This document shows positions 30,761-41,402 of a stretch of 64,000 nt of DNA, piece after piece. This stretch comes from Macrostomum hystrix (taxonomy: Eukaryota; Platyhelminthes; Macrostomidae), in assembly GCA_950097015.1 (NCBI GenBank), contig CATNEN010000038.1, positions 15,246,001-15,310,000 on the forward strand, in the 5' to 3' direction. The number at the start of each line of letters is the position of its first letter. Position 1 is the stretch's first letter. Both the position numbers and the translations under genes were made by a program. The notes beneath the pieces were generated by a model. It saw nothing but the letters and a program-made list of their open reading frames with translations. It searched no databases and was not told the origin of the DNA.

Positions 30761-31755
30761 TGCACTGAAATAAGCGGGCTAAATATTGATAAAATTCGTA
30801 CTTCGGAATTGAGAGCACATTATTAGAAATTAAAAGATAAGTATGACCTCCTTAAATGATTTTGAGTTTTCACTGGCACTACATTACATGTTTTTACTCT
30901 AATGTCAACCACATGTACGAGTAGTGTATTCAAATTAGTCACCGAAAAGCTAAACAATTTAGTAATTATAAATTATCGGCGAACATCAAAAGCATCTTGA
31001 GAGCGCCTCTATATATAAAGATTAATGGAACTGAAAACTTTGGCAAGCTCACGTTTGCACATACGCGCACACATTGGATCTTAATGGAATTATGCACGCC
31101 AAAGGCATTCAGACCACAAAAGCTTATATATATTTGTCTTTCAGCTTAATAAACGCCTCAATGTCATCTCAATAAATACAGGTATACAGGCGGCGCGGGC
31201 ACAGAGCCGCAAGTTGAAAGGCATCAACTATAGTATAGCTTAATATAGGCTTGTCTATTATTCTTAGAGTAGATTTTGACAGTTCCAGTGAGAGGACTCC
31301 ATTTTTTCTTTTCTATTTGAAATTCGGCATCTAAGGACCCGACAATCGTCTGTCTGCTGTTGGTGTGTGCGCGCCTGTGTGTGTGTGTACCTTTGGGGTT
31401 TCGCCAATGTCGGGCGGCACCTTTGAACATAATTTGCGATGATTTAATGACAATGACACAGCTAGAATGCTCTTATCCACTTGTCTGCAGGCTTTTCAGG
31501 TTGTCAATTTGAGCCGAAGATAAGAAAAACAATACATAGCCCAGCATCTTATAGATGCGCTAGTGAAGCTCATTGTAGCACTTAAAAAATTAATTAATCT
31601 GCAATAGGTGTCATGATAAGGTGCGCACAGTATTGTGTCTGAATAGGACACATACTCGTACTTTGAGGTCGCACTATGAAGCGTTCATTAAAAAGTTTGA
31701 TCTTTACTCTTATCTCGGCAGTTGTAACTTAAGCCCCTAAACTTTGAACTTAGTG
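30761..31755. other. unassigned intergenic sequence
   Basis: Contains a short (gt)n tract near 31362-31390 and AT-rich DNA. Nothing coding was recognised. Confidence 0.5.
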
Positions 31756-32070
31756 ATAATTATTAATAATAATAATAATTGATTACACCTGCCCCATTGG
31801 GCCAGATGTGCAGCCGACAGCACAGCCGCAGCAATTGTGCGGCGCATTTGAAGGCTGCGTACGGCTGTTCAGTCCATGGACTGGGGGGACGTCGCCACAC
31901 CCACCTTCAATTATCTCAGCTGATGCTGGTCATTGCTGGTACCCATTTAACAGCTGGGTAAACGGAAGCAGAGTTAATTGTCTTGCTAAAGGACACAAAT
32001 TGTTCCAGTGGAGTCGGGAATCGAACCCGCGACCTTCAAGTCCTGAGTCCGACGCTCTAACCACTAGGCT
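31756..32070 (-). mobile_element. tRNA-headed SINE, family B, copy 3 (best copy)
   Basis: Minus strand. On the plus strand it starts with a taataataataataatt tail, then cagccgcagcaattgtgcgg, cagtccatggactgggggga and gctggtacccatttaacagc, and ends in a well-kept tRNA-like head whose reverse complement has cctagtggttagagcgtcgg (A box) and gcgggttcgattcccgactc (B box). Confidence 0.9.
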
Positions 32071-32109
32071 TTATACACTAGCTTTATCCCATTTTTTCGA
32101 TACCCCAAT

Positions 32110-32320
32110 TAATTTTTATCTAACGCGTTGGCCTCTCGATTCCGAGTCGAGGCCACGGCTTAGGGGCTTGTGACGCAATTTACGCACCGGCACGAACCCC
32201 AAAGGTACTCACAAGGTACATAGAAAGTGTACACGGCCTGACAATGAAAAAGTCAGGGCACATGTACACACCTGCGCGTGTTCTCGGAAGCCCGTGGCTC
32301 ACAAGTCCTCCAGCAAATAT
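32110..32320 (+). mobile_element. tRNA-headed SINE, family A, copy 7 (diverged)
   Basis: Contains taacgcgttggcctctcgat, cttgtgacgcaatttacgca, tacacggcctgacaatgaaa and agtcagggcacatgtacaca, all diverged versions of family A. A box mostly lost. Confidence 0.7.
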
Positions 32321-33112
32321 CACACATTTAGATGAAATATACATTTAGGTCAATAATAAATGCGTAACTACATGAACCACTGATTAATTGGTGTTTACCT
32401 AATCAATACATAATTACCTGACCTACATGTACACTTAAAGAAGACTTGCAATGCGCATTTATAAAACCATGGCAAACCTAGCAACTCCACAAGTGTCATC
32501 GTATTCCTTTTTCGAAACTACGGCAGACTTACATTATCGTAAAAACGAGTTAACAAATTAGCAAGTTTAAACACAGGCCATGTGATTATCAGTCTGGCTA
32601 CTGTAAGAATGCATTCAGATAGTTGGCAATTAAGTGGCACTCTCGCTTTTGTTCTGCGTTCTGCCCCTGACAGACGCAAGAGGACCTGGGTGATGAATTC
32701 CGAAGATAGTCTACTCCACACTATCATTAATTTCACTGGCACACTTAGACCAGTGCTCAGGAGAGTGCTCATACCGACCGCATCGCTTGAGAAATGAACA
32801 ACTTAATACGAGTATAAAGAATGAACACGCGAAATAGCTAATTTTCGTTTGTAATTCTACAAATTATCAACGAGAAAATTACTGCTTACAATTTTCTAAT
32901 TATTCTAATAGGGACGCAAAAACTACATTTGCAGCTCAATTGATTAAATTTAATCAAACTGTGTAAGGAAATTCAGTAATTTATTGCACCCTTCAATTAC
33001 AAAAACGCATCACGCGCTGATGATGCTACTGACAGCGTCTGCTCTGCACATTTTACACGTTTTTAGGCTAAAAAAACAGAACAATAGTATATAATGGAAA
33101 TAAAATAGTTCT
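32321..33112. other. unassigned intergenic sequence
   Basis: AT-rich, no recognised features. Overlapping open frames on both strands near 32518-32797 show no domain. Confidence 0.5.
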
Positions 33113-35897
33113 GGGGATTAGCTGCAGAAGAACTGAAGGATCTGGGGATGAGCAGAACTAAAGGATCTGGGGATCAGCTGCAGCAGAACTGAAGGATCTG
33201 AGGATCAGCTGCAGCAGAACTAAAGGATCTGGGGATCAGCTGCAGCAGAACTGAAGGATCTGAGGATCAGCTGCAGCAGAACTGAAGGATCTGGGGTTCA
33301 GCTGCAGAAGAACTGAAGGATCTGAGGATCAGCCGCAGAAGAACTGAAGGATCTGAGGATCAGCTGCAGCAGAACTGAAGGATCTGGGGATCAGCTGCAG
33401 AAGAACTGAAGGATCTGGGGATCAGCTTCAGAAGAACTGAAGGATCTGGGGATCAGCTGCAGTAGAACTGATGGATCTGGGGATCAGCCGCAGCAGAACT
33501 GAAGGATCTGGGGATCAGCTGCAGAAGAACTGAAGGATCTGGGGATCAGCTTCAGAAGAACTGAAGGATCTGGGGTTCAGCTGCAGAAGAACTGAAGGAT
33601 CTGAGGATCAGCCGCAGCAGAACTGAAGGATCTGGGGATCAGCTGCAGAAGAACTGAAGGATCTGGGGATCAGCTTCAGAAGAACTGAAGGATCTGGGGT
33701 TCAGCTGCAGAAGAACTGAAGGATCTGAGGATCAGCCGCAGAAGAACTGAAGGATCTGGGGATCAGCTGCAGAAGAACTGAAGGATCTGGGGATCAGCTG
33801 CAGCAGAACTGAAGGATCTGGGGATCAGCTGCAGAAGAACTGAAGGATCTGGGGATCAGCTTCAGAAGAACTGAAGGATCTGGGGATCAGCTGCAGAAGA
33901 ACTGAAGGATCTGGGGATCAGCTGCAGCAGAATTGAAGGATCTGGGGATCAGCTTCAGAAGAACTGAAGGATCTGGGGATCAGCTGCAGAAGAACTGAAG
34001 GATCTGGGGATCAGCTGCAGAAGAACTGAAGGATCTGGGGATCAGCTTCAGAAGAACTGAAGGATCTGGGGATCAGCTGCAGAAGAACTGAAGGATCTGG
34101 GGATCAGCTTCAGAAGAACTGAAGGATCTGGGGATCAGCTGCAGAAGAACTGAAGGATCTGGGGATCAGCTGCAGTAGAACTGATGGATCTGGGGAGGGA
34201 TCAGCTGCAGAAGAACTGAAGGATCTGGGGATCAGCAGAACTGATGGATCTGGGGAGGGATCAGCTGCAGAAGAACTGATGGATCTGAGGATCAGCTGCA
34301 GCAGAACTGAAGGATCTGGGGATCAGCTGCAGAAGAACTGAAGGATCTGGGGATCAGCTTCAGAAGAACTGAAGGATCTGGGGATCAGCTGCAGAAGAAC
34401 TGAAGGATCTGGGGATCAGCTGCAGAAGAACTGAAGGATCTGGGGATCAGCTTCAGAAGAACTGAAGGATCTGGGGATCAGCTGCAGAAGAACTGAAGGA
34501 TCTGGGGATCAGCAGAACTGAAGGATCTGGGGATCAGCTGCAGAAGAACTGAAGGATCTGAGGATCAGCTGCAGAAGAACTGAAGGATCTGGGGATCAGC
34601 TGCAGAAGAACTGAAGGATCTGGGGATCAGTAGAACTGATGGATCTGGGGAGGGATCAGCCGCAGAAGAGCTGAAGGATCTGGGGATCAGCTGCAGAAGA
34701 GCTGAAGGATCTGGGGATCAGCTGCAGAAGAACTGAAGGATCTGGGGATCAGCTGCAGAAGAGCTGAAGGATCTGGGGATTAGTAGAACTGATGGATCTG
34801 GGGAGGGATCAGCTGCAGAAGAACTGAAGGATCTGGGGATCAGCTGCAGAAGAACTGAAGGATCTGGGGATTAGTAGAACTGATGGATCTGGGGATCAGC
34901 TGCAGAAGAACTGAAGGATCTGGGGATCAGCTGCAGAAGAGCTGAAGGATCTGGGGATTAGTAGAACTGATGGATCTGGGGAGGGATCAGCTGCAGAAGA
35001 ACTGAAGGATCTGGGGATCAGCTGCAGAAGAACTGAAGGATCTGGGGATTAGTAGAACTGATGGATCTGGGGATCAGCTGCAGAAGAACTGAAGGATCTG
35101 GGGATCAGCTGCAGAAGAGCTGAAGGATCTGGGGATTAGTAGAACTGATGGATCTGGGGAGGGATCAGCTGCAGAAGAACTGAAGGATCTGGGAATCAGC
35201 TGCAGAAGAACTGGAGGATCTGGGGATCAGCTGCAGAAGAACTGAAGGATCTGGGGATCAGCTGCAGAAGAACTGAAGGATCTGGGGATAAGCAGAACTG
35301 ATGGATCTGGGGATCAGCTGCAGAAGAACTGAAGGATCTGAGGATCAGCTGCAGAAGAACTGAAGGATCTGGGGATCAGCCGCAGCAGAATTGAAGGATC
35401 TGAGGATCAGCTGCAGCAGAATTGAAGGATCTGGGCATCAGCTGCAGAAGAATTGAAGGATCTGAGGATCAGCTGCAGCAGAATTGAAGGATCTGGGCAT
35501 CAGCTGCAGCAGAATTGAAGGATCTGAGGATCAGCTGCAGAAGAATTGAAGGATCTGAGGATCAGCTGCAGCAGAATTGAAGGATCTGGGGATCAGCTGC
35601 AGCAGAATTGAAGGATCTGAGGATCAGCTGCAGCAGAATTGAAGGATCTGGGCATCAGCTGCAGAAGAATTGAAGGATCTGAGGATCAGCTGCAGCAGAA
35701 TTGAAGGATCTGGGCATCAGCTGCAGAAGAATTGAAGGATCTGGGGATCAGCTGCAGCAGAATTGAAGGATCTGAGGATCAGCTGCAGAAGAACTGAAGG
35801 ATCTGAGGATCAGCTGCAGAAGAACTGAAGGATCTGAGGATCAGCTGCAGAAGAATTGAAGGATCTGGGGATCTGAGGATCAGCTGCAGCAGAGCTG
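33113..35897. repeat. 31-bp minisatellite, 2.8 kb
   Basis: About 90 units built on gaaggatctggggatcagct then gcagaagaact. Variants include ttcagaagaa, gcagcagaatt, gatctgagg and a block with ggggagggatcag / tagtagaactgatgg repeated several times near 34620-35170, showing higher-order structure. Each unit usually has two GATC sites and a CAGCTG. Confidence 0.97.
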
Positions 35898-36404
35898 AAC
35901 AAAAAATCTAAAATAAAAGCAGATTTTAATCTCGCAAAACAATCTATTAAGCTGTTTGCATCTCACATTATATTTTGTACTATTAGGCGCAGAGCAATAT
36001 TAAAGCCACGCAAGAGAAAATATTTCACCAGAAGAAATGTCAACTTAATGTTGCAAATATTTGTACGGAAAATGTTTTCTTTTACGAAATTACAAACATA
36101 ATTTTTGAATAGTAAAATACTGAACTCTAACCGATAAACTATCAAAACATAAGCATAACAAGTTTTTCTTAAACATACGGGAAAACATGCCAGCGGCACA
36201 GAAATGCGGAACAATAACAGTTAACAGTTCGAGTGACAATAGTTAACAGTGAAACAGGCAAAAATAGATATTACCAGTATTAAAAAATGACTAATTGTAA
36301 TGAATTTCAAAGATTAGTACACATTTAGAGTTTCTCATTAGAAAGATAGAATCGAAGCATGATAGCAGCCTACATGTATCTCCCTATTTTGAAATGCAGA
36401 GTAA
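35898..36404. other. unassigned intergenic sequence
   Basis: AT-rich; the minus-strand frame 35963-36214 has no recognisable content. Confidence 0.5.
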
Positions 36405-36598
36405 TATTAATGACTATAAAACCAGCTATTGCGCGGCTCTGGGGACTGGGGTCATCACAGCCACCCTACATTATCCAGAATACTGGGCGAACAGAATGCA
36501 GATTAAAGTGTGACGCTAAATGACGCTAATTGTTTCCGTAAAGTCTAGAATCGAACCCCCGACCTTCAATTCGTTATTCTGACGCTCTAGAAAGAAAC
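36405..36598 (-). mobile_element. tRNA-headed SINE, family B, copy 4 (diverged)
   Basis: Contains ctattgcgcggctctgggga, ccctacattatccagaatac and a head whose reverse complement gives ggtcgggggttcgattctag and ctagagcgtcagaat. It ends about 20 nt before the NADK2 stop, so it may supply that gene's 3' UTR. Confidence 0.75.
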
Positions 36599-36619
36599 CC
36601 TACCAATATGTCCCCATGC

Positions 36620-36978
36620 TTAGTCCAGCAGTCTAACACAGCAGATGGCATCCTCTGGTCGCATTTCCAGCACGGCCACGCATCCGTCATTAAATGTGAA
36701 CGCGTAGTCGCCGTCAATGACCAGTTTGGCGTCCCACATGCGTGACCGGACCCGAATCCAATCGGTCATGCCGCGGCACTGATCGGCGGCGAATACGGAA
36801 TTAACTACTGGATCGCGTACCGCCCAGGCCATGCGCATCAGCTCCGGATCGTAGGTTAGGGCGGAGTTGTAGCTGCGGGCTATGCTGGCAATGTCAGCCG
36901 GGGAGTAACGCCTGGATGGACTGCCAGAGCCAGTCAGCTGATTGGCGTAGTGCAGTATCTCCTCCACCTGACTCTCGG
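36620..36978 (-). CDS. NADK2: NADK2 exon 5 (C-terminus)
   Basis: Acceptor gctcag|cc, phase 1. Encodes ESQVEEILHYANQLTG to CVRLLD and stop TAA at 36622-36620. Confidence 0.95.
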
Positions 36979-39554
36979 CTGAGCACACCGGAGCACAAAC
37001 AATGGGAGGGAGACTGTTGAAATGGCGCTGCCTGCCAGTAGAGAGCGCCTACAGACTATTTCAAGAACATACTCACACAGGTGATTGATGTGAAAGTACC
37101 AGGACGTGGATCCTGTGCCGGTGCACACGGTAACGCCCGACGACTTCTGCTTGCGCATCCGGCCCTCCCTGTCTAAACCGATCTCGTAATAAGACACCCT
37201 GGCTGACAGCGACTCGCCTATGAACACTTCGTTCAGTGCAAACACTGGCAACGGTGTCAGCTCCTGCTCCTGCCAGTGCAGCTTCGGCTGACGCTTGAGC
37301 CAGGCCTCTTCAAGCTCTTTGTAGTGCTCAGAGTAGCGATACTCGGGATATTTCAGGTGCATGGACTGCAGTCGGTTAGCCGTCGCGGTGGAGGCTTCAT
37401 CTGATGCACCGGGACCAGCCTGACAGGGAAACCCGGTGGATAAGGAGACGCGAATGCGTTGACGCCACAGCCAGCGAAATCTGTGCGTCAGATGGGGACA
37501 ATAAAAAATAAGAATAATCACTACAGGAGGGCTGCTAGGAACCGATTCTAGCCTAGTTCAACCATGCGTATAGATTCTGATGAGAATCATTGGATTTCAA
37601 TTAATTTAGCTATTAAACACGAACACCTGATCCGATTTAATGACAGCTCACCTGCCAGCCAGCAGGGCGTCGAAAGCGTCAGGCGCTGACCTGCTAGACG
37701 GCATGCACAGGTGGCCCTCAGATTTTCCTGGATCAGTGTTAACGCCAATCAGCGGCTTCGTAGCTGATTTAATCCGACTGGCAGCCAGCAGGAAGGTGCC
37801 GTCGCCGCCAGCAGAAATGACAGCGTCCGCCCAGTCTATGGCAGCTAGGGTGTACATTGTGCGGGACACCACCTGGCACTCAACGCCACGCTGCCTGGTT
37901 AGCGGAAGGATGGGATCTGGATGAATATGCAGAATTCTATGGAGAAAACAACTTCTAGTCAGTAAACCATCTAATACCCTGGAATACATTCCATGCCATG
38001 CCAAAGCCCTGGATACCCATTCCAAAGTCCCGGAAACCCATTTCAAGACAGAAATCCATGAAGGCCCCGAAAACACATTACAAGCACTGAAAACACATTT
38101 CAAGCTTCAGAAACACATTACAAGCACTAAAAACACATTTCAAGCCACGACAACACATTCCAAACCCCCGAACACACATTCCAAGCCCCTAGTAACATTC
38201 CAAGCTTCGGAAACACATTCAAAGCCCATAAATAACATTGTAAGCTTCGGAAACACATTCCAAGCTCTAGTAACATTCCAAGCTTCGGAAAAACATTCCA
38301 AGCTTCGGAAACACATTCAAAGCCCATAAATAACATTGCAAGCTTCGGAAACACATTCCAAGCTCTAGTAACATTCCAAGCTTCGGAAACACATTCAAAG
38401 CCCATAAATAACATTGCAAGCTTCGGAAACACATTCCAAGCTCTAGTAACATTCCAAGCTTCGGAAACACATTCAAAGCCCATAAATAACATTGCAAGCT
38501 TCGGAAACACATTCCAAGCTCTCTAGTAACATTCCAAGCTTCGGAAATGTGAGAGCTCCGCTGCTTACTTTTCATTTAGTGCAATACTGTACGCCTGAGC
38601 ACGTTGTCAATTTATTACCTGCCTATCCTAGCCAGTATGTACATTAATACTGTTCAAATAATATATGTACGAGCATCAATGTACAAACATTGATGCCAAC
38701 GTGCTGATAAAATAATACGAGTATAAATGACCCGCGCTGCATGCGAGTGTGAGCGCGTACCTTTCTGACAATTAAATAGCTGATTCACTCAATTCTTCAC
38801 AGGAAACACTTTCGAAACCCATAAGTAACATTCCAAGCTTCGGAAACACATTCCAAGCTCTAGTAACATTCCAAGCTTTGGAAAGAAATCATTATGCTTT
38901 GAAACCCGAACCAGAATAGTTGTCCCACATTTTTACAATTTCAATTTTTTCACAATATTAACATCACTCAGCTACTAAATGCCTACTAAGCTACTAAATG
39001 AGGACCGAGCTTATAACTTAAAACTTTATTTGCTAAACTAGCAGCTATGAAAAAATGTTTCACATCCTACACCACAATAATTAGATTTAGTATCTAGAAA
39101 GTAAATCGATTGTTGAAGACTCGCAACTCACTGTAAATGAGCAACCAAAGAGTTGAGATTTCCGTGATGAATATTGTGGTGCAACAACAGATTATCATAG
39201 TCAGAGCCTTTGCGTTTTAACTGAAATAAAATGGATGGACAAGGTAAGCTAAAGCTATTAATGATGCCTATAGGCCATGACAGGATTGCGACTTACATAT
39301 TCTTTAAGCTTATCCTCAGATAGATGCGGATGCAGCGATCTCTCATACTCCAGCCTAGTAATTTTGGTTAGGAGCAAGACTCGGCTAGGCTGGAAGCCGG
39401 GCAGTTGTTGAGAGAAGCGCATGGCGGGCTGGCACCAGCCTCCAGCGGAAACAGATGTCCCAGATCCAGATGCTGTGGACAATTTTACTAAGCATGCGCG
39501 TTGCGTTGCTAGGCAACAGTCAACAGCACAGATGCGAACAATATTGCCAAGCAT
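36620..39554 (-). CDS. NADK2: NAD kinase 2, mitochondrial (5 exons, complete)
   Basis: Exons in transcript order: 39554-39297, 39220-39132, 37936-37652, 37480-37077, 36978-36620 (258, 89, 285, 404, 359 nt; junction phases 0, 2, 2, 1), giving 464 aa. It phosphorylates NAD to NADP in mitochondria using ATP. Family matches run throughout: FQPSRVLLLTKITRLEYE, the GGDGT nucleotide-binding motif at residues 159-163 (DAVISAGGDGTFLLAAS), IGVNTDPGKSEGHLC, FRWLWRQRIR, ALNEVFIGESLSARVSYYEI, KQKSSGVTVCTGTGSTSW, and a C-terminal MWDAKLVIDGDYAFTFNDG. The N-terminal 50 residues are S/T/A- and C-rich with few acidic residues, consistent with mitochondrial import. Length is close to that of the human protein. 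ATG at 39554 is the most upstream Met in the open frame. Intron 2 contains a minisatellite and a solo-LTR-like insert. Confidence 0.95.
37077..37480 (-). CDS. NADK2: NADK2 exon 4
   Basis: Between cgcacag and gtgagt. Encodes FRWLWRQRIRVSL, a lineage-specific S/T/A-rich insert, then NEVFIGESLSARVSYYEIGL and CTGTGSTSWYFHINHL. Confidence 0.97.
37652..37936 (-). CDS. NADK2: NADK2 exon 3 (GGDGT motif)
   Basis: Between tccatag and gtgagc, phase 2 to 2. Holds the GGDGT motif and NTDPGKSEGHLC, the substrate-binding core. Confidence 0.97.
38085..38547. repeat. ~20-bp minisatellite with 78-bp higher-order unit (NADK2 intron 2)
   Basis: Monomers such as attccaagcttcggaaacac, attcaaagcccataaataac, attgcaagcttcggaaacac and attccaagctctagtaac alternate in a repeated 78-bp block. 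The array is interrupted at 38548 and resumes at 38802-38885. Confidence 0.93.
38548..38801. mobile_element. solo LTR-like insertion with 5-bp target duplication
   Basis: A 254-bp segment unrelated to the surrounding repeat begins TGTGAGAGC and ends TTCTTCACA, so it has the TG...CA ends and short inverted termini (TGTGA/TCACA) of an LTR. It is flanked by ggaaa at 38543-38547 and 38802-38806, and removing it plus one ggaaa restores the minisatellite monomer. TATAAA is present at 38722. Which superfamily it belongs to cannot be told from this copy. Confidence 0.75.
38802..38885. repeat. continuation of the interrupted minisatellite
   Basis: Resumes with acataagt-type monomers (cccataagtaac, attccaagcttcggaaacac, ctctagtaac) after the insertion. 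Confidence 0.85.
39132..39220 (-). CDS. NADK2: NADK2 exon 2
   Basis: An 89-nt exon between tttcag and gtgagt. Encodes LKRKGSDYDNLLLHHNIHHG then NLNSLVAHL, matching the KGSSYSGLLERHHIHTKN segment of vertebrate NADK2. Confidence 0.92.
39297..39554 (-). CDS. NADK2: NADK2 exon 1 (targeting region)
   Basis: Starts MLGNIVRICAVDCCLATQRA and ends LSEDKLKEY at donor tat|gtaagt, phase 0. Confidence 0.9.
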
Positions 39555-40001
39555 GCTTGTTTAGTTTGTGTATCAAACACTATTTAGTTTTGTCCTTTTT
39601 AGTCAGGCTAATAATTGATCAGAAACTTATTCATTGGATTCCAGATTTTATGGCATCACAATTGCTAAATAAACTTTCTGAAATCAAGTATAGTTGGTTA
39701 GACCTAGCACTTCAGTATAAGGCAAGAAAATATGCTAAAATACTTAAGTTGCCTATAAGTCTAACAGAAGGCCATATCTCTCAAAGTTGAAGTACTATAT
39801 GATGTCTGCATGTGTCAATTTTTCTGCTAATTCCTGGCTTTTCTAGCTCTGAATCTTAAACATAGCAAAGCAAACTAAAATATTTCTTGAGACAAACAAT
39901 TATACAAGTAATATAAAATTGTATTTCTATCATTTTAACAAATACTATTATATTTAAGTTTACCATATTTATCATATTTGTCTACTAACTTGTCTACTGT
40001 C
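39555..40001. other. NADK2 5' flank, unassigned
   Basis: Presumed NADK2 promoter region on the minus strand; AT-rich. A 111-codon plus-strand frame (39455-39790) overlaps exon 1 in antisense and has no recognisable content. Confidence 0.4.
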
Positions 40002-40117
40002 TTAACTTATTTGCAGTCTTAACTTATTTGCAGTCTTAACTTATTTGCAGTCTTAACTTATTTGCAGTCTTAACTTATTTGCAGTCTTAACTTATTTGCA
40101 GTCTTAACTTATTTGCA
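40002..40117. repeat. 17-bp tandem repeat (tcttaacttatttgcag)n
   Basis: Seven units, six of them identical, directly before the retroelement coding region. Each ends in TTTGCAG, an acceptor-like string. Confidence 0.95.
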
Positions 40118-40147
40118 CTTCGGTGCAGAAAATGCCGCGACCTCCTC

Positions 40148-40885
40148 GTGGTCAAGACGGTGAGCCGCACTTCACTGCTGCGGCGGCCAACAGCGGCAGG
40201 ACAAAGCGGGGGCAGCGGAGCGCGCACCGGCGAGTTGAACACCGACGCGAGCGAAACCGGCGAGGCCGGCAACGTGGCGCCGCGCGCCGAGCTGCTGCCA
40301 TGCGAGTCTATCTGGGTCTTCCGGGTGGCGCCGGAGACCATGAGGCTCAACACTACCGAGCCCCAGGGCACACTCCGAGTCGGGACGCTGAACTGCCGCA
40401 CTCTCAAGGCCGCCTGGCGGAGAGGGTTGCTGGCGAAGCTAGCGCTCGACCTCAGCTGTGATGTCATCGAACTTCAGGAGGTGTCTATCAGAGCCGAGCC
40501 TGGACTTCACTGTGAGGACTTGGGCTCCGGTTGGACACTCTGGTACACCTCAGCGGATCAACGAGGCCGTGGAGGAGTTGGAGCACTGATCGGCCCGAGA
40601 CAGCAGCAGAGCTATCGCTGCTCTTCATTGTCCCCCCGCATGCTTCAGGTAGACGTCCGGCTTCGCGGCCGGAACGCTCGCCTGTTTTGCGTGTACGCGC
40701 CACCTGCCACCCGCCCAGATGAGGCTCAGGTCTTCTTCGAGCAGCTCTCTGCGCGCGTGGAGGAGACTGCGCAGCGCGACACGGTGGTCGTACTCGGAGA
40801 CCTAAGCGCAGTTCCGCGTAAGTCCGAGCGGTCGCTGTTTGTGACGCCCCGCGAAAACGGCAACACCCGCTGCCCAACATCCTGA
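40148..40885 (+). pseudogene. retroelement endonuclease domain (disabled)
   Basis: Endonuclease motifs: VGTLNCRTLK, IELQEVS (catalytic E), RGRGGVGALIG and FCVYAPP. The expected GD.N motif reads GDLSAVP, so the catalytic Asn is lost, and the terminal SDH segment is missing before the stop. The first 75 codons are low-complexity and may not be part of the domain. Confidence 0.8.
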
Positions 40886-40905
40886 CGCTGCCGCCAGAGA
40901 CGCCG

Positions 40906-41279
40906 TTGCCGTCAGAGGACAGTTTTAATGTTGCATCAGTCACCATGGCTGAAGTCGTGATGCTCGCCCAGAAGACGCCGGGCGGCAAGGCGCTGGTTCC
41001 GGACGAGGTGCCCATCGAGGCGCTGCGCATCCACTGTGTGGCCAGTGAGGTCGCCCGTGTGATGAACCGCGTGCTCTCCGGTGAGGTGGCACCCACAGAG
41101 TGGACCATGGCGCACATCATCGCCATTCCAAAGAAGCCGGGCACTACACGGCTAGACGAGCACCGAGGCATCTGCCTGCAATCCTGTGTTGCGAAGTTGT
41201 TCAACCGGATGCTGCTATCGCGGCCAACCGCGATATTGCTCCTAAGACAAAATTGTTCGCGGCCTGACCCGTCCAAGTG
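40906..41279 (+). pseudogene. retroelement RT, N-terminal part
   Basis: Encodes PGGKALVPDEVPIEALRI, TEWTMAHIIAIPKKPG and EHRGICLQSCVAKLFNRML, the standard opening motifs of non-LTR RTs, then stops at 41277-41279. The end lies in a 24-nt string that also occurs at 42221-42244. Confidence 0.85.
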
Positions 41280-41402
41280 AACGGGATCCCTACCTGCGAC
41301 CTAAGCAGAACGGGTTTCGGCCCCACCGTGGCACAGTGACGCAGATCCTAGCTCTTCGCCCAACCATCGAGGAGGCGCGCAGTTGTTGTCTTCATTGACT
41401 TC

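Noticed and set aside
31990-32070. A genuine tRNA gene on the minus strand
   Set aside because: A and B boxes are good, but the sequence continues into the family B SINE body with a TAA tail and other copies exist, so it is a SINE head.
40488-41276. 262-codon minus-strand frame across the retroelement
   Set aside because: Antisense of the endonuclease/RT region; GC-rich shadow without motifs.
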